From Promicromonospora iranensis (GTDB taxonomy: Bacteria > Actinomycetota > Actinomycetes > Actinomycetales > Cellulomonadaceae), in NCBI RefSeq assembly GCF_028994775.1, contig NZ_JAJQMN010000001.1:62001-126000 (forward strand): DNA of 64,000 nt, given 5' to 3'. The notes beneath the pieces are model-generated. The model saw only the letters and a program-made list of their open reading frames with translations. It was not told the origin of the DNA and ran no database searches. The translations under genes were made by a program, and so were the position numbers. Positions 45,343 through 53,690 of the stretch are shown piece by piece (within the stretch, counting starts at the first letter, position 1; the number at the start of each line of letters is the position of its first letter).

Positions 45343-47568
45343 TCAGTCCTCCTTGGTCTCGTCGGGCGTGAGGGTGGTGAAGTCGGGCAGGTCGTCCGAC
45401 AGGACGGCGACGACGTCGTCCCGGACGAGGCCCTTGCGGACGCCGTTGCCGCGCTTGACGTTCTTGGCGGCGACGCCGTGGCGCTTGGCGGCGGCGTTGA
45501 CCTGGGCGGCGTCCCAGCCCTCGTAGAGGGCGGGCTTGGACGCGGCCAGGCGGGCGGCGAGCTCGTCGGACCAGACCTTGCCGGTGGGCCACTCGGGGTC
45601 CTCGGCGGGCCACACGTCCATGAGGTGGTCCAGGATCGTGGAGTGGTCGGTGTCGGCGGGCTCGTCCCCGGCGGCCATGCCCGTCAGGAGGCCCTTGGCC
45701 TCCCGGATCGCACGGGCGCGGTCGGCCACGGTCTCGGCGCCGGGGCCGTCCACGTAGTAGGTGCGCACGATGACGGGGTCGTCGCCCTCACCGACCATGT
45801 ACGCGACACCGAGGTCCTTGCGCGAGAACGTGGTGGCCGAGTACCCGGCGGCGTACATGCCGTCACCGAGGACCATGTTGTTCTCGCGCCAGCCCATGAC
45901 CTTCAGGCAGAACCGCAGGACGGCGTTCGCGGAGATGCCCACGGGGATGGACTTGTCGTCGGGGCGCTGGGTGGCGAGCCACACCATGATCCCCGCGGCC
46001 GGGCCACGGCGGACCAGGTCCTCGAAGATCTCGCGCAGCTCCTTGCCGTACTGCGGGTGCTCGAACATGACCTGGGTCTCGTCGTACGCGGCCAGGATCG
46101 GGTGCAGGCCCAGGGAGCGGTCCGAGGCCAGCTCGTTGGTGACCTTGCCCTCGGGGCAACGCGGGTCACCCTTGAGGGTTTCGCGTACGACCTTGTAGCG
46201 GCGCATCATCTCCACGCGCATGGCCCGGGCGTCGGCCACCAGGGCGGCCATGTCCTCGGGGTCGTCGCCGGAGCGGTAGTAGTGCGCGACCTTCTCCAGC
46301 GGGGCCAGGTCGGCGCCGCCGCGCAGGTCGTGCACGTGCATCTCGACGCGCGGGTCCAGGGCACCGGCGAGCAGCAGCAGACGCAGCGTGAACGTCTTGC
46401 CCATGCGCGGGATGGCACCGATGACACCGGACGCGAAGATGAGCGTCGTCTCGACCTTGCGGCCGCGCTGGTCCACGCCCACGGGGATGGGCTCGAAGAT
46501 GTCCACGACGCCGCGCTTGGCCAGCGGGAACGGCTGCGGCTCGGACTGGGACAGCGACCGGTCCCCCACGTACAGGATCAGGCGGCCCTCATGAACGTCC
46601 GGGTCACCGGAGGGCCACACGCAGCCCAGCGGGCGACGCAGACCAGACGCGAGCTGGGAACGCTTCTCCATGACCTCCGACGCCGTAGCGCCCGGGGGAA
46701 GGTCGATGTCGGCACGGAACCCGGCACCGTCACGAACGATCGACAGGAACCGGATGGCCTTCTCGTCCTGCCGCACACCGGAGTTGACCGACCCGAGGCG
46801 CAGCGCGATCAAGGCATCCTTGATGAGGTCACCGGTCAGCGGCGGGATCTTCGCCGACGCCGTCGCGTTGCCCGCGATGTTGGCCTCACGGTTGCGGCCG
46901 AAGATGCCCAGCACGCCCAGCGCCACGGCGACGCTCGCGCCCTGCCAGACCGGGTCGGCCAGGGTCGCGACGGCGGCAGCGCCACCGCTCGCGGCGGCCA
47001 GGCCGAACACGGCCAGGCCACCGCGACGGCGGGCCACGGCCCGGGCGTCGTTGCGGACCTTGAGGTACGCGTTCGGGTCGCCCTTGGTCGAGGCCAGCAG
47101 CGCACGCCGGGTCTCGATGTTGTCCACGTCGGCGGCCCAGCGCCACACGGTCGAGGTGATCCGGCCCGCACCGATCGGGGCGCGGGCGGCCAGCCGCAGC
47201 GCGTACAGCGGCAGACGGACCGCGTGGTACGCGCAGACGTGCGAGCTGTAGCCCACGGCCCACCGGGCGGTGGCCCGGAACGCCTCAGGAGAGCGCAGCC
47301 AGTCCGGCAGGACCTCGCGGCGGTCGGTCGGGCGGTGCTTGATGACCTCACCGGCAGGCGCGGCGGGCTTGGCCTCAGGCTCGGTCGGGGAGTCGAGGAT
47401 CTCGCCCGTCAGAGCGTTGTCCTCGTCCTCGGTGGCGTCGGCCTGGACCAGCGCCGTGCCCGGCTGGGCCTCGACGTCAGCAGCGCCGTAGACCAGCGCG
47501 GCCAGCTCGTCGTCATTGGGCAGCCCGTCATCCGGGGTGCCGGGCATGTGCTCGTTAGGGGTGGTCAT
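45343..47568 (-). CDS. FtsK/SpoIIIE-type DNA translocase (TraB-like)
   Basis: 741 residues from ATG 47568. An acidic N-terminus of 80 residues precedes two membrane helices near residues 185-225. The motor has Walker A GAIPRMGKT (384-391), Walker B HPILAAYDE (489-497) and the FtsK-typical WLATQRPDDKSIPVGISANA. A C-terminal segment (VNAAAKRHGVAAKNVKRGNG) may be the DNA-recognition winged helix. In AICEs a single such protein moves double-stranded plasmid between mycelial cells. Two bp separate it from both neighbours, so it is co-translated. Confidence 0.92.
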   Translation of the reverse strand: MTTPNEHMPGTPDDGLPNDDELAALVYGAADVEAQPGTALVQADATEDEDNALTGEILDSPTEPEAKPAAPAGEVIKHRPTDRREVLPDWLRSPEAFRATARWAVGYSSHVCAYHAVRLPLYALRLAARAPIGAGRITSTVWRWAADVDNIETRRALLASTKGDPNAYLKVRNDARAVARRRGGLAVFGLAAASGGAAAVATLADPVWQGASVAVALGVLGIFGRNREANIAGNATASAKIPPLTGDLIKDALIALRLGSVNSGVRQDEKAIRFLSIVRDGAGFRADIDLPPGATASEVMEKRSQLASGLRRPLGCVWPSGDPDVHEGRLILYVGDRSLSQSEPQPFPLAKRGVVDIFEPIPVGVDQRGRKVETTLIFASGVIGAIPRMGKTFTLRLLLLAGALDPRVEMHVHDLRGGADLAPLEKVAHYYRSGDDPEDMAALVADARAMRVEMMRRYKVVRETLKGDPRCPEGKVTNELASDRSLGLHPILAAYDETQVMFEHPQYGKELREIFEDLVRRGPAAGIMVWLATQRPDDKSIPVGISANAVLRFCLKVMGWRENNMVLGDGMYAAGYSATTFSRKDLGVAYMVGEGDDPVIVRTYYVDGPGAETVADRARAIREAKGLLTGMAAGDEPADTDHSTILDHLMDVWPAEDPEWPTGKVWSDELAARLAASKPALYEGWDAAQVNAAAKRHGVAAKNVKRGNGVRKGLVRDDVVAVLSDDLPDFTTLTPDETKED

Positions 47569-47570
47569 GG

Positions 47571-47777
47571 TCAGCCCTCCACCATGTCGTTGGCGCCGGA
47601 GAACGCGGAGTTGAGCAGGGCGTCCAGGGCGTCTAGGCCCCAGGCGCCGAACGACGTGTTGGCCATGGCCAGGCCCAGGCAGATGCCGAGGATCAGGGTG
47701 CCGACCTTGGCCTTGCCGTACTGGACCGCGATCCACGCGGCGATGAGCAGAACGACCAGCAGCGAAACGGAAATCAT
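47571..47777 (-). CDS. small two-helix membrane protein (Spd-like)
   Basis: 68 residues. Two hydrophobic segments (SLLVVLLIAAWIAVQYG and VGTLILGICLGLAMANTS) and a short acidic tail. Two bp before the translocase gene. Size, topology and place fit the small spread-type proteins of AICEs. Confidence 0.7.
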   Translation of the reverse strand: MISVSLLVVLLIAAWIAVQYGKAKVGTLILGICLGLAMANTSFGAWGLDALDALLNSAFSGANDMVEG

Positions 47778-47792
47778 GGCGGGCTCCTCGTG

Positions 47793-48110
47793 TCAGGCGG
47801 TGCGGGTGGCGGGACGGATGACGACCCGGCGGGCCGTCGAGAGCGGGCTACCGGCGGTGAACGCCGGGGCCGTGGACGTGGCGCGGTTGGTGCTCGTCTC
47901 GACCGCCGTGCGGAGCACTCGATTGAGCGCCACCACGGCCCGACGGTGCGCCTTGACGGCGACCTGGTCGGGCGAGGCAGCGAGGCGGCACTCTGCGTCC
48001 ACCACGGCGACCTCGGCCGCGATGACGGGCTCCTCCGCGACGATCGCGGCGAGCTCGGTGAACGTGGGCTCGTCGTCGTCGAACGCAGCAAGTGCGGTGT
48101 AGGTGCTCAT
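47793..48110 (-). CDS. small element protein, unknown
   Basis: 105 residues. An acidic helical N-terminal half (AAFDDDEPTFTELAAIVAEE) and a basic Thr/Arg-rich end. Its start overlaps the stop of the next upstream gene (ATGA). Function unknown. Confidence 0.65.
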   Translation of the reverse strand: MSTYTALAAFDDDEPTFTELAAIVAEEPVIAAEVAVVDAECRLAASPDQVAVKAHRRAVVALNRVLRTAVETSTNRATSTAPAFTAGSPLSTARRVVIRPATRTA

Positions 48111-48301
48111 CGGTTCTCCCCCGTAACGGTGCTGTCGCCCTCGGCGGCGACGGCGGCGTTGTGGACCTTGCGAACTCGCTTGCGCATCACTGCGACCTCG
48201 GCGTGCATCCGTGCCGTCGCCCGGCCCTCATCGACCAGGCCCTCAGACAGCGCGAGGAGCAGTCGCCTTGCGGCTGCCAGATCTTCAGCCCTCTGCGTCA
48301 T
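48107..48301 (-). CDS. small helical element protein, first of the transfer-replication operon
   Basis: 64 residues, helical and charged (AEDLAAARRLLLALSEGLVD, then HAEVAVMRKRVRKVHNAA). It is the first gene of the minus-strand operon that runs to int, starting just after the regulatory region at 48323-48412. Function unknown. Confidence 0.65.
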   Translation of the reverse strand: MTQRAEDLAAARRLLLALSEGLVDEGRATARMHAEVAVMRKRVRKVHNAAVAAEGDSTVTGENR

Positions 48302-48322
48302 TGCTCGACCCCTTGGTGCCTC

Positions 48323-48412
48323 AGGCCGGACCGATGGTCGGTCCGGCTGGTGTGGGTCGAACCTAACCCGCAGTTTTTCTGCGTGTCAACAGCAGGACAC
48401 ATTTTTTCTGCG
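48323..48412. promoter_or_regulatory. divergent promoter region with repeated TTTTTCTGCG boxes
   Basis: TTTTTCTGCG occurs at 48374-48383 and 48403-48412, 29 bp apart, the first inside CGCAGTTTTTCTGCG, a small palindrome. A separate perfect inverted repeat GCCGGACCGA / TCGGTCCGGC lies at 48323-48345. They sit between the divergent operons, near the XRE-type regulator gene, and are likely operators for the switch between maintenance and transfer. Confidence 0.6.
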
Positions 48413-48459
48413 ACCGGTAGGATGTTGCTACCAACAGTGGTTCTGAGACAGGAGTGCAC

Positions 48460-48780
48460 ATGACTGGGCAGTTCGGACTTTCGGTCCGCTTCACACTGAA
48501 GGAAGGTGCCGCAGAGGCGTTCGACGCGCTCGTGGCCGAGACACTGGCTGGAATCCGGGCCTCAGAGCCCGGCACGCTGGTCTACGTGAACCACCTCGTC
48601 GAAGGACGGCCGGACCAGCGGATCTTCTACGAGCTCTACCGTGACCGGGCCGCGTTCGACGAGCACGAGCGCCAGCCGCACACCCGCAAGTTCCTTGCGG
48701 GCCGTGAGACCCTGGTCGAAGACGTCGAGGTCGACTGGCTCACCGCCGTCGACGGAAAGGGGTACGCACAGGGTGAGTGA
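48460..48780 (+). CDS. antibiotic biosynthesis monooxygenase-fold protein
   Basis: 106 residues from ATG 48460 (ACAGGAG upstream). GLSVRFTLKEGAAEAFDALV, then PGTLVYVNH, FYELYRDRAAFDEHERQPH and KFLAG are characteristic of the ABM dimeric ferredoxin-like fold (YgiN-like). It overlaps the XRE regulator by 8 bases. In an element this protein may be a co-regulator or cargo; substrate unknown. Confidence 0.85.
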   Translation: MTGQFGLSVRFTLKEGAAEAFDALVAETLAGIRASEPGTLVYVNHLVEGRPDQRIFYELYRDRAAFDEHERQPHTRKFLAGRETLVEDVEVDWLTAVDGKGYAQGE

Positions 48781-49987
48781 CCAGAAGATCTTCGGAGCAC
48801 GCGTCGCAGCTCTGCGTAAGGAGCGCAAGCTCTCGCAAAAGGACCTCGGCGCCGAACTTGGCCGGTCCGAGTCCTGGGTGTCTCAGGTCGAACGTGGGGT
48901 TCTGCCGGTAGACCGGCTGTCCACGCTCCAGACGTTGGCGGACGCCCTTGAGGTCTCTGTGCTGGACCTGCGTTCGGATGCCGCCGAGCCACCCGAGGAC
49001 GGCCCGGCCGAACCAGGCAGCGACCTAGATAGCATCCGCCTGGCGCTGACCGGCTACCCGGGGATAGCAACTTTGCTGGAGGACTCGGCACCGGCCGATG
49101 AGCGGCCAATCGACGAGTTGCGTGAGCACGTTGACCGGCTGTGGGAGCTGGCCCACGCCTCGGCGTTCAGTGAGATTGGGGAGGAGCTCGTCACGCTCAT
49201 CCCGATGCTCGAACGGCGTGTTCGGCGGAGTGCCGCGACGGATGCCGAGCACGAGGTTCTTGCCCAGGTCTACCAAGTCACCGCCGCCGTGCTGGCGCGG
49301 CAGGACGAGGCGGACGCGGCGTGGGTGGCGTCCGACCGAGCCATCGCCGCCGCCGGGCGGTCTGGACAGCCCCTGGAGGTGGTGGCCGGCACGTTTCGTC
49401 TGGCCCACACGTTTCTGCGGGTCCAGCGGCCGGAGCAGGCCGAATACGCCGCGTCCGAAGCGATCCGGGCGCTTCAACCGAAGCTCGACGACGGTTCACT
49501 GAGCACGGAGGGCAAGTCGCTCTACGGTGCGTTGCAGCTCGTCCGAGCTGTCATCAGTTCACGGGAGGGAGACAGGACCGCCACACACAGGTGGCTCGAC
49601 CAGGCCCGTGCCGTCGCCGGGGACGTTGGTCCAGGCCGAAGCGACTTCGGGACCGAGTTCGGCCCGGCGAACGTGGAGATTCACGCCGTCACCGCGTCGG
49701 TCGATCTGGGCGATGCGGGGATGGCCTTGGACCTGGCAGAGCAGATCGACACAAGCGAGCTCTCGGCGGAGCGACGTAGTCGGCTGCTCCTCGATAAGGC
49801 GAGGGCCTACACACAGCGTCGACAGGTGGGCGAGGCGGTTGCCGCGCTCCTCGAAGCAGAGGAGCTAGCGCCAGAGCAGATCCGCGCGCACCCGCTCGCC
49901 CGACAAGCGATCCGTGACCTCATGCAGATCAGCCGTCGCACCCCCGTAGACCTACAAGAGCTGGCACATCGGGCGACGGTCGCTTAG
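48773..49987 (+). CDS. XRE-type regulator with TPR-like domain
   Basis: 404 residues from GTG 48773. Residues 7-65 are a Cro/C1-type HTH (FGARVAALRKERKLSQKDLG, then RSESWVSQVERGVLPVDRLS). The rest is TPR-like helices (LARQDEADAAWVASDRAIAA, then RPEQAEYAASEAIRALQPKL). Regulators of this layout occur near AICE transfer operons and in peptide-sensing systems; it probably controls the divergent operon through the boxes at 48374-48412. Confidence 0.88.
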   Translation: MSDQKIFGARVAALRKERKLSQKDLGAELGRSESWVSQVERGVLPVDRLSTLQTLADALEVSVLDLRSDAAEPPEDGPAEPGSDLDSIRLALTGYPGIATLLEDSAPADERPIDELREHVDRLWELAHASAFSEIGEELVTLIPMLERRVRRSAATDAEHEVLAQVYQVTAAVLARQDEADAAWVASDRAIAAAGRSGQPLEVVAGTFRLAHTFLRVQRPEQAEYAASEAIRALQPKLDDGSLSTEGKSLYGALQLVRAVISSREGDRTATHRWLDQARAVAGDVGPGRSDFGTEFGPANVEIHAVTASVDLGDAGMALDLAEQIDTSELSAERRSRLLLDKARAYTQRRQVGEAVAALLEAEELAPEQIRAHPLARQAIRDLMQISRRTPVDLQELAHRATVA

Positions 49988-50003
49988 GGCAGCGCTCCAC
50001 CTT

Positions 50004-50049
50004 CGAACGGAGACGGCCCCACCCTCCTGAGTGGGGCCGTCTCCGTTCG
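50004..50049 (+). terminator. terminator after the XRE regulator
   Basis: Perfect 19-base arms CGAACGGAGACGGCCCCAC and its complement around CCTCCTGA, 17 bp past the stop. The strongest hairpin in the element. Confidence 0.93.
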
Positions 50050-50123
50050 CCGTGCTGGGTGAATCCTCGGCCCAATTGCACGAAGGCGTGGTGGCGCCGC
50101 CTCCAACAGGCCAAACTTCCCTC

Positions 50124-51533
50124 ATGAGCCTTGGGACCGAAGAAGAGCCTGACACCGCGGCCGGTGCCACAGCCGGATCTAGCCATTATCTTGGCGTTGG
50201 AAGCGTTCTTACCGAGTCGGTGAAAACCAGAATCTCAACGATGGGCGCGCGGTACATCCATAAAGTTCTCAATTCCACCACACCCGAGAACTGGCAGAAA
50301 ACCACAGACATCATTGCCGATGATCGCGTGAGCGCGTCGATCGTAAAGCTCACAAAGCTCACTTACAAAATGATCTGCGACGACGATTACTACACAATCG
50401 CCGAGGAGATGTTTAGGCAACTCGCAGAAAAGCCGCACCTCATTCTCGTACACGAAGAAGTGGTGGGCTATCTAATGCACGTCGATGAAGACGAGCGTCA
50501 GGCCGAAGAGCGGGACATTCTCAAGTACAGGTATTGGGAGGGCCACCTGATTACTGACGCATTCGGCGAAGTAGCCGACGACCTTCGCGAAAAAGTTCAC
50601 CACCTGCTTGACAAGCACGGGCTGGAAATCACCACATACAAGCGAAATGCTGAAGCCTCGGTCCTCGCAGCGTCGTTCATCGACGACCTAACGAGCAACC
50701 TTCTGTTCAGGTGCTACATTCCTGCTGGTCGAATTTACGAGGACGAGGTCGCACGGCTGCTTCAACTATTCCACGACTGGCTCGGCTCCGTAGCTGGCAA
50801 GACAGTCCGCCAAGATGGCTACCGAACACCGAACGGCCGTGTCATCGAGTTCTTCGGAGAAAAAGGAGTGTCGCCTAGCGCATGGGCAGAGAACCTGGAG
50901 CAGTTCTCACAGTTCCTCGCCCATGTTGACGACCGCGACGCCGCCATTCGCACGCTACGCGCCGCCGGCCTCAGCGAGCAGCGGGCCGACGAGTTAACTG
51001 CTCGATTCAGACGTGATGCGCGCCGGATCCTTCTCGACACCCGTCACGAACGCGAAAGGCGAATTCTCCAGATTCGCCAGGAGTTCGAAAGCGAGGTGAG
51101 CGACGAAACGAGCCTGCCCACGGCGAGGTTGACTGAACTCATCGACCACCTGGTGCCGACCGAACCCGCTATCGAGCAACAGAGCCTCTTCCGCTCAGAA
51201 CTCAGCTCCCGTACTCCGACCTCGCCAGTTGTGATCATTGAGAACCAGCAGGTCTTCGGTCAGGTGCAAGGGGTTGTCGCACAGAATCTGGCCGGCCCGG
51301 TCACAGTAGGGGCCCCACCAGAGCAGGTGCTCGCACTAATACGATCTATCGGAGGAGCGGGAGCCGACGACGTTCAAGTGGCAGCGCGCGAATTGGCCGA
51401 TCGAGGCGCACCTCCCCCAGACCGCGTTCGTGCCCGACAGGTAGTGAAGTCCTTCTTCATCCGGAACATGCAGCGCATCGAGAAAGTCGCGTTCGATGCA
51501 GCGATGAAGTGGGTGGAGGGCCAGTTGGGCTAG
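50124..51533 (+). CDS. unrecognised cargo protein, low-GC gene
   Basis: 469 residues from ATG 50124; the frame is open back to 50031 but that part crosses the terminator hairpin. Two hand-counted 60-base lines (50221-50280, 50341-50400) have 28 and 26 G+C, far below the surrounding DNA, so it is a recent arrival. Residues 1-280 are mostly helical. Near residue 370 there is a beta-like VVIIENQQVFGQVQGVVAQN, followed by a helical domain ending FFIRNMQRIEKVAFDAAMKW. This end recalls modular C-terminal parts of abortive-infection proteins such as AbiTii, but only loosely. Function unknown. Confidence 0.75.
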   Translation: MSLGTEEEPDTAAGATAGSSHYLGVGSVLTESVKTRISTMGARYIHKVLNSTTPENWQKTTDIIADDRVSASIVKLTKLTYKMICDDDYYTIAEEMFRQLAEKPHLILVHEEVVGYLMHVDEDERQAEERDILKYRYWEGHLITDAFGEVADDLREKVHHLLDKHGLEITTYKRNAEASVLAASFIDDLTSNLLFRCYIPAGRIYEDEVARLLQLFHDWLGSVAGKTVRQDGYRTPNGRVIEFFGEKGVSPSAWAENLEQFSQFLAHVDDRDAAIRTLRAAGLSEQRADELTARFRRDARRILLDTRHERERRILQIRQEFESEVSDETSLPTARLTELIDHLVPTEPAIEQQSLFRSELSSRTPTSPVVIIENQQVFGQVQGVVAQNLAGPVTVGAPPEQVLALIRSIGGAGADDVQVAARELADRGAPPPDRVRARQVVKSFFIRNMQRIEKVAFDAAMKWVEGQLG

Positions 51534-51575
51534 CGTCGCTTCATCGGGCACCGCCAGTGCCCGCGACGCATCGAC

Positions 51576-51614
51576 ACTGAAGGGCTTCCATCCGGCGGTG
51601 GAAGCCCTTTCAGT
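51576..51614 (+). terminator. terminator after the low-GC cargo gene
   Basis: Arms ACTGAAGGGCTTCCA and TGGAAGCCCTTTCAGT (one bulged base) around a short loop, 43 bp past the stop. Confidence 0.88.
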
Positions 51615-51998
51615 CGATTCTGGCAACCCCACGTCGAAAGCACCGTCCCGCACGGCTACCGGAGCCGAGTGCCGTCGGATCAATAGATTGGGTCCGAGTC
51701 CATATCGGACTACTGAACCTCGGCCCGCTCACCACCGCTTACGACACATCGACGACACCCAGGCGCAGCCCTCCCTGCCCTTGCGGTCGATGTGCCGGAC
51801 CCACACCTGATCCACGGTCCAGCCGCCACGACCGAGTCCGAGGGGCGCAATGCATGGCCCGCTTTCGCGGGCGAGGCCGTGCCGAGGTGTCGGCCGCGAT
51901 CCGGTAGCAAACATGAGAGCTCAGAACCGTAGCCCCGAGGTGGCTGGGGTTCTGTGTTCACAGGGTGCGTGCACGCCGCTCCGGAGGGACTCTGAAGC
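51615..51998. other. intergenic region of the cargo block
   Basis: About 380 bp. A 61-codon minus-strand frame (51729-51914) ending DQVWVRHIDRKGREGCAWVS lacks a ribosome site and was not called. The last 20 bp carry GGAGGGAC, the ribosome site of the 52-residue protein at 51999. Confidence 0.4.
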
Positions 51999-52157
51999 AT
52001 GGTCAAGAACCCAGGGAAGCTCGAACGCTGGACCTGCAACAGCGAGCAATGCGCCGGCCAATGCCGCTGGTTCAGGGTCCACGACACCCGGCCCGAGAAG
52101 ACGTACGTGTGCCAGGAGTGCACCTCGTTCAAGACCCATCAGAGCCGCTGCACGTGA
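51999..52157 (+). CDS. 52-residue Cys-rich zinc-ribbon-like protein
   Basis: Starts at ATG 51999 with GGAGGGAC 8 bases before it. The protein (MVKNPGKLERWTCNSEQCAG and onward) has Cys13, Cys18, Cys22, Cys38, Cys41 and Cys51 in 52 residues: CNSEQCAGQC, then VCQEC, then a final RCT. This spacing suggests one or two zinc sites. Basic and hydrophilic, so it may bind nucleic acid. Convergent with the HEPN-like gene. Family not recognised. Confidence 0.65.
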   Translation: MVKNPGKLERWTCNSEQCAGQCRWFRVHDTRPEKTYVCQECTSFKTHQSRCT

Positions 52158-52198
52158 CATCGATCGGCCTGGTCGCCGTCGGGGTGCGTCCCCACGAT

Positions 52199-53401
52199 TC
52201 AGGCGGCTAGGGCCCGCCCCTTGTTCCTGCGAGCTTCCTCGTCAAGGAACAGGAGGAAGCTGCTCACGAAGAGCACCGCCTGCACAGCGTTGCGCCGTGA
52301 ATACTGCTTGGCACTCACCCCATGCACCGAAGCATGCCGGCTGAAAGTGGTCGGTATGGGGTCTCCGTCTTCGGCCCAATAATTCTGGTAGGCCTGCCAC
52401 AAGGGAGCCGTGGCGATGAACTTCCGGACCTCGAAGTCCTGGTACTCATCGTTGGTCCTCGTCCTCTTCCTGTTCGGAGTCAGGTCGTACCGCTGCTTGC
52501 CGAAGTAGCCGTTGACCGCCGTGTCGAGCACAGCGGCGGCCATTGCCTGTGCCGCTTTGGGGTGACCTGCGTCAAGGGCATCAAGGGAGGCCAGCGCGAA
52601 GGCTAGGTAGGGGGCCACCATGGGAGAGGCGGAGGTGCAGCTCTCGACGGCAACCCGACAATCTGCGGAGATTGCCTTCCACCTGCGACCAAGAACCTCG
52701 CGCCGTGCAGCACTGCTGCCCGCACGGATGAGCTTCTCGGCGATCTCCCGCCGGGGAACGCCGTAAAGAGCGATCCCGTCGAGCATGACGACCGCCTCGA
52801 CCTCCTCGAAGTCCAGATCCTCGATGCCTCGCAAGTTCGCGGGATAGAGGCGCGCCAGAAAGTCGAAGGTCGGCGCGATGTCCTTGAGCCAAGAGAGCTG
52901 CTTTTCGGCGAATAGCGCGGCAGCGTTGGTGTTCCACCCGAAGTCCGCGTGCTTGAAGAGGACCGAACTGAACTTCGTCAGGGTCGACTGCCCAAGGCCT
53001 GCCAACTTGTAGGCGTCACTGTTGAGAAACGCGATGCTCTTCATCCAGCTTGGCTCCACGACGGGCCGCATGAAGTCGCCCACAACCTTGCCAAGCAACG
53101 ACTGAGAGGGCAGGGTGCTTAGCCACGGTTTGGCGGCCGAGTCGAGAAAGTTGAAGCGGCCGAGGTCCGGGACGTTGAAGTAGTTCTCCAAGATCTTGCC
53201 CTTGCCGATGATGTCGGCAACATCGCGACCAACCTTGGGGTAGATGGCATCCCAAGTCCGCCCCGAAGGCCGTCGCACCCGCTTCGGCTCCTCGGAGGTC
53301 AGCTCGCGAGCCTCGGCCTCCACGGGCTCCTGCGGCTCGTCCGATGAGTCGCTCGTCTCGTCGTCGTCGGAAGGGTCTTCCACGTTCTCGTCCTCGCTCA
53401 C
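52199..53401 (-). CDS. HEPN-like RX4H-motif protein, candidate abortive-infection RNase
   Basis: 400 residues. The first 45 are strongly acidic (DENVEDPSDDDETSDSSDEP), followed by a helical body with many aromatic residues. Near the C-terminus FSRHASVHGVS carries Arg355-X4-His360, the RX4-6H signature of HEPN ribonucleases, followed by an Ala/Leu helix (NAVQAVLFVSSFLLFLDEEA) as in HEPN folds of the RHAxxHG type. HEPN proteins act as toxins or phage-defence nucleases. Located 290 bp inside attR, a usual place for AICE cargo. Assignment rests on the motif only. Confidence 0.65.
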   Translation of the reverse strand: MSEDENVEDPSDDDETSDSSDEPQEPVEAEARELTSEEPKRVRRPSGRTWDAIYPKVGRDVADIIGKGKILENYFNVPDLGRFNFLDSAAKPWLSTLPSQSLLGKVVGDFMRPVVEPSWMKSIAFLNSDAYKLAGLGQSTLTKFSSVLFKHADFGWNTNAAALFAEKQLSWLKDIAPTFDFLARLYPANLRGIEDLDFEEVEAVVMLDGIALYGVPRREIAEKLIRAGSSAARREVLGRRWKAISADCRVAVESCTSASPMVAPYLAFALASLDALDAGHPKAAQAMAAAVLDTAVNGYFGKQRYDLTPNRKRTRTNDEYQDFEVRKFIATAPLWQAYQNYWAEDGDPIPTTFSRHASVHGVSAKQYSRRNAVQAVLFVSSFLLFLDEEARRNKGRALAA

Positions 53402-53584
53402 AACGGCAGGCTATAGAGCCTCACCGACAGCCACTGGGAGGCTCACGACTGTGGCACTCCAAGAACGGACTTGCGACCAGCTCCTCGAACAGGGCCAGCC
53501 GCCCTGGCCGAAGCCGCATGCGGCAACGGCCCGGCGCGTTCGGATGGTTCGGCTCGGTGCCGCGTCGGCGGTTGACCGTCCGCC

Positions 53585-53606
53585 GGGGGACCAACTGGGG
53601 GACTAC
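53585..53606. repeat. arm-type repeat, right side
   Basis: GGGGGACCAACTG then GGGGACTAC, matching 37385-37406 with one mismatch, in the same orientation and 84 bp from attR. A further degenerate copy (GGACTAACTGGGAC) lies near 53632. After circularisation the two would flank the core about 80 bp away on each side. Confidence 0.6.
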
Positions 53607-53690
53607 GGGGTGAGCCACGGCAGGACTCCGCTGGACTAACTGGGACGGTTTCTCAACGCTTTGGGACCTCCCTACACAGCCGGGGATGTC

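Noticed and set aside
45478-48102. Plus-strand open frame of about 870 codons opposite the FtsK-like gene
   Set aside because: Antisense to the FtsK translocase; Val/Gly/His-rich with no recognisable domain.
48460-48780. Toxin-antitoxin reading of the ABM-fold protein and the overlapping XRE gene
   Set aside because: The XRE protein is a large TPR regulator and the small protein has an ABM fold, unlike known HigBA or RelBE pairs.
51729-51914. 61-codon minus-strand frame in the cargo block
   Set aside because: No ribosome site and no recognisable domain; kept only as a note in the intergenic entry.
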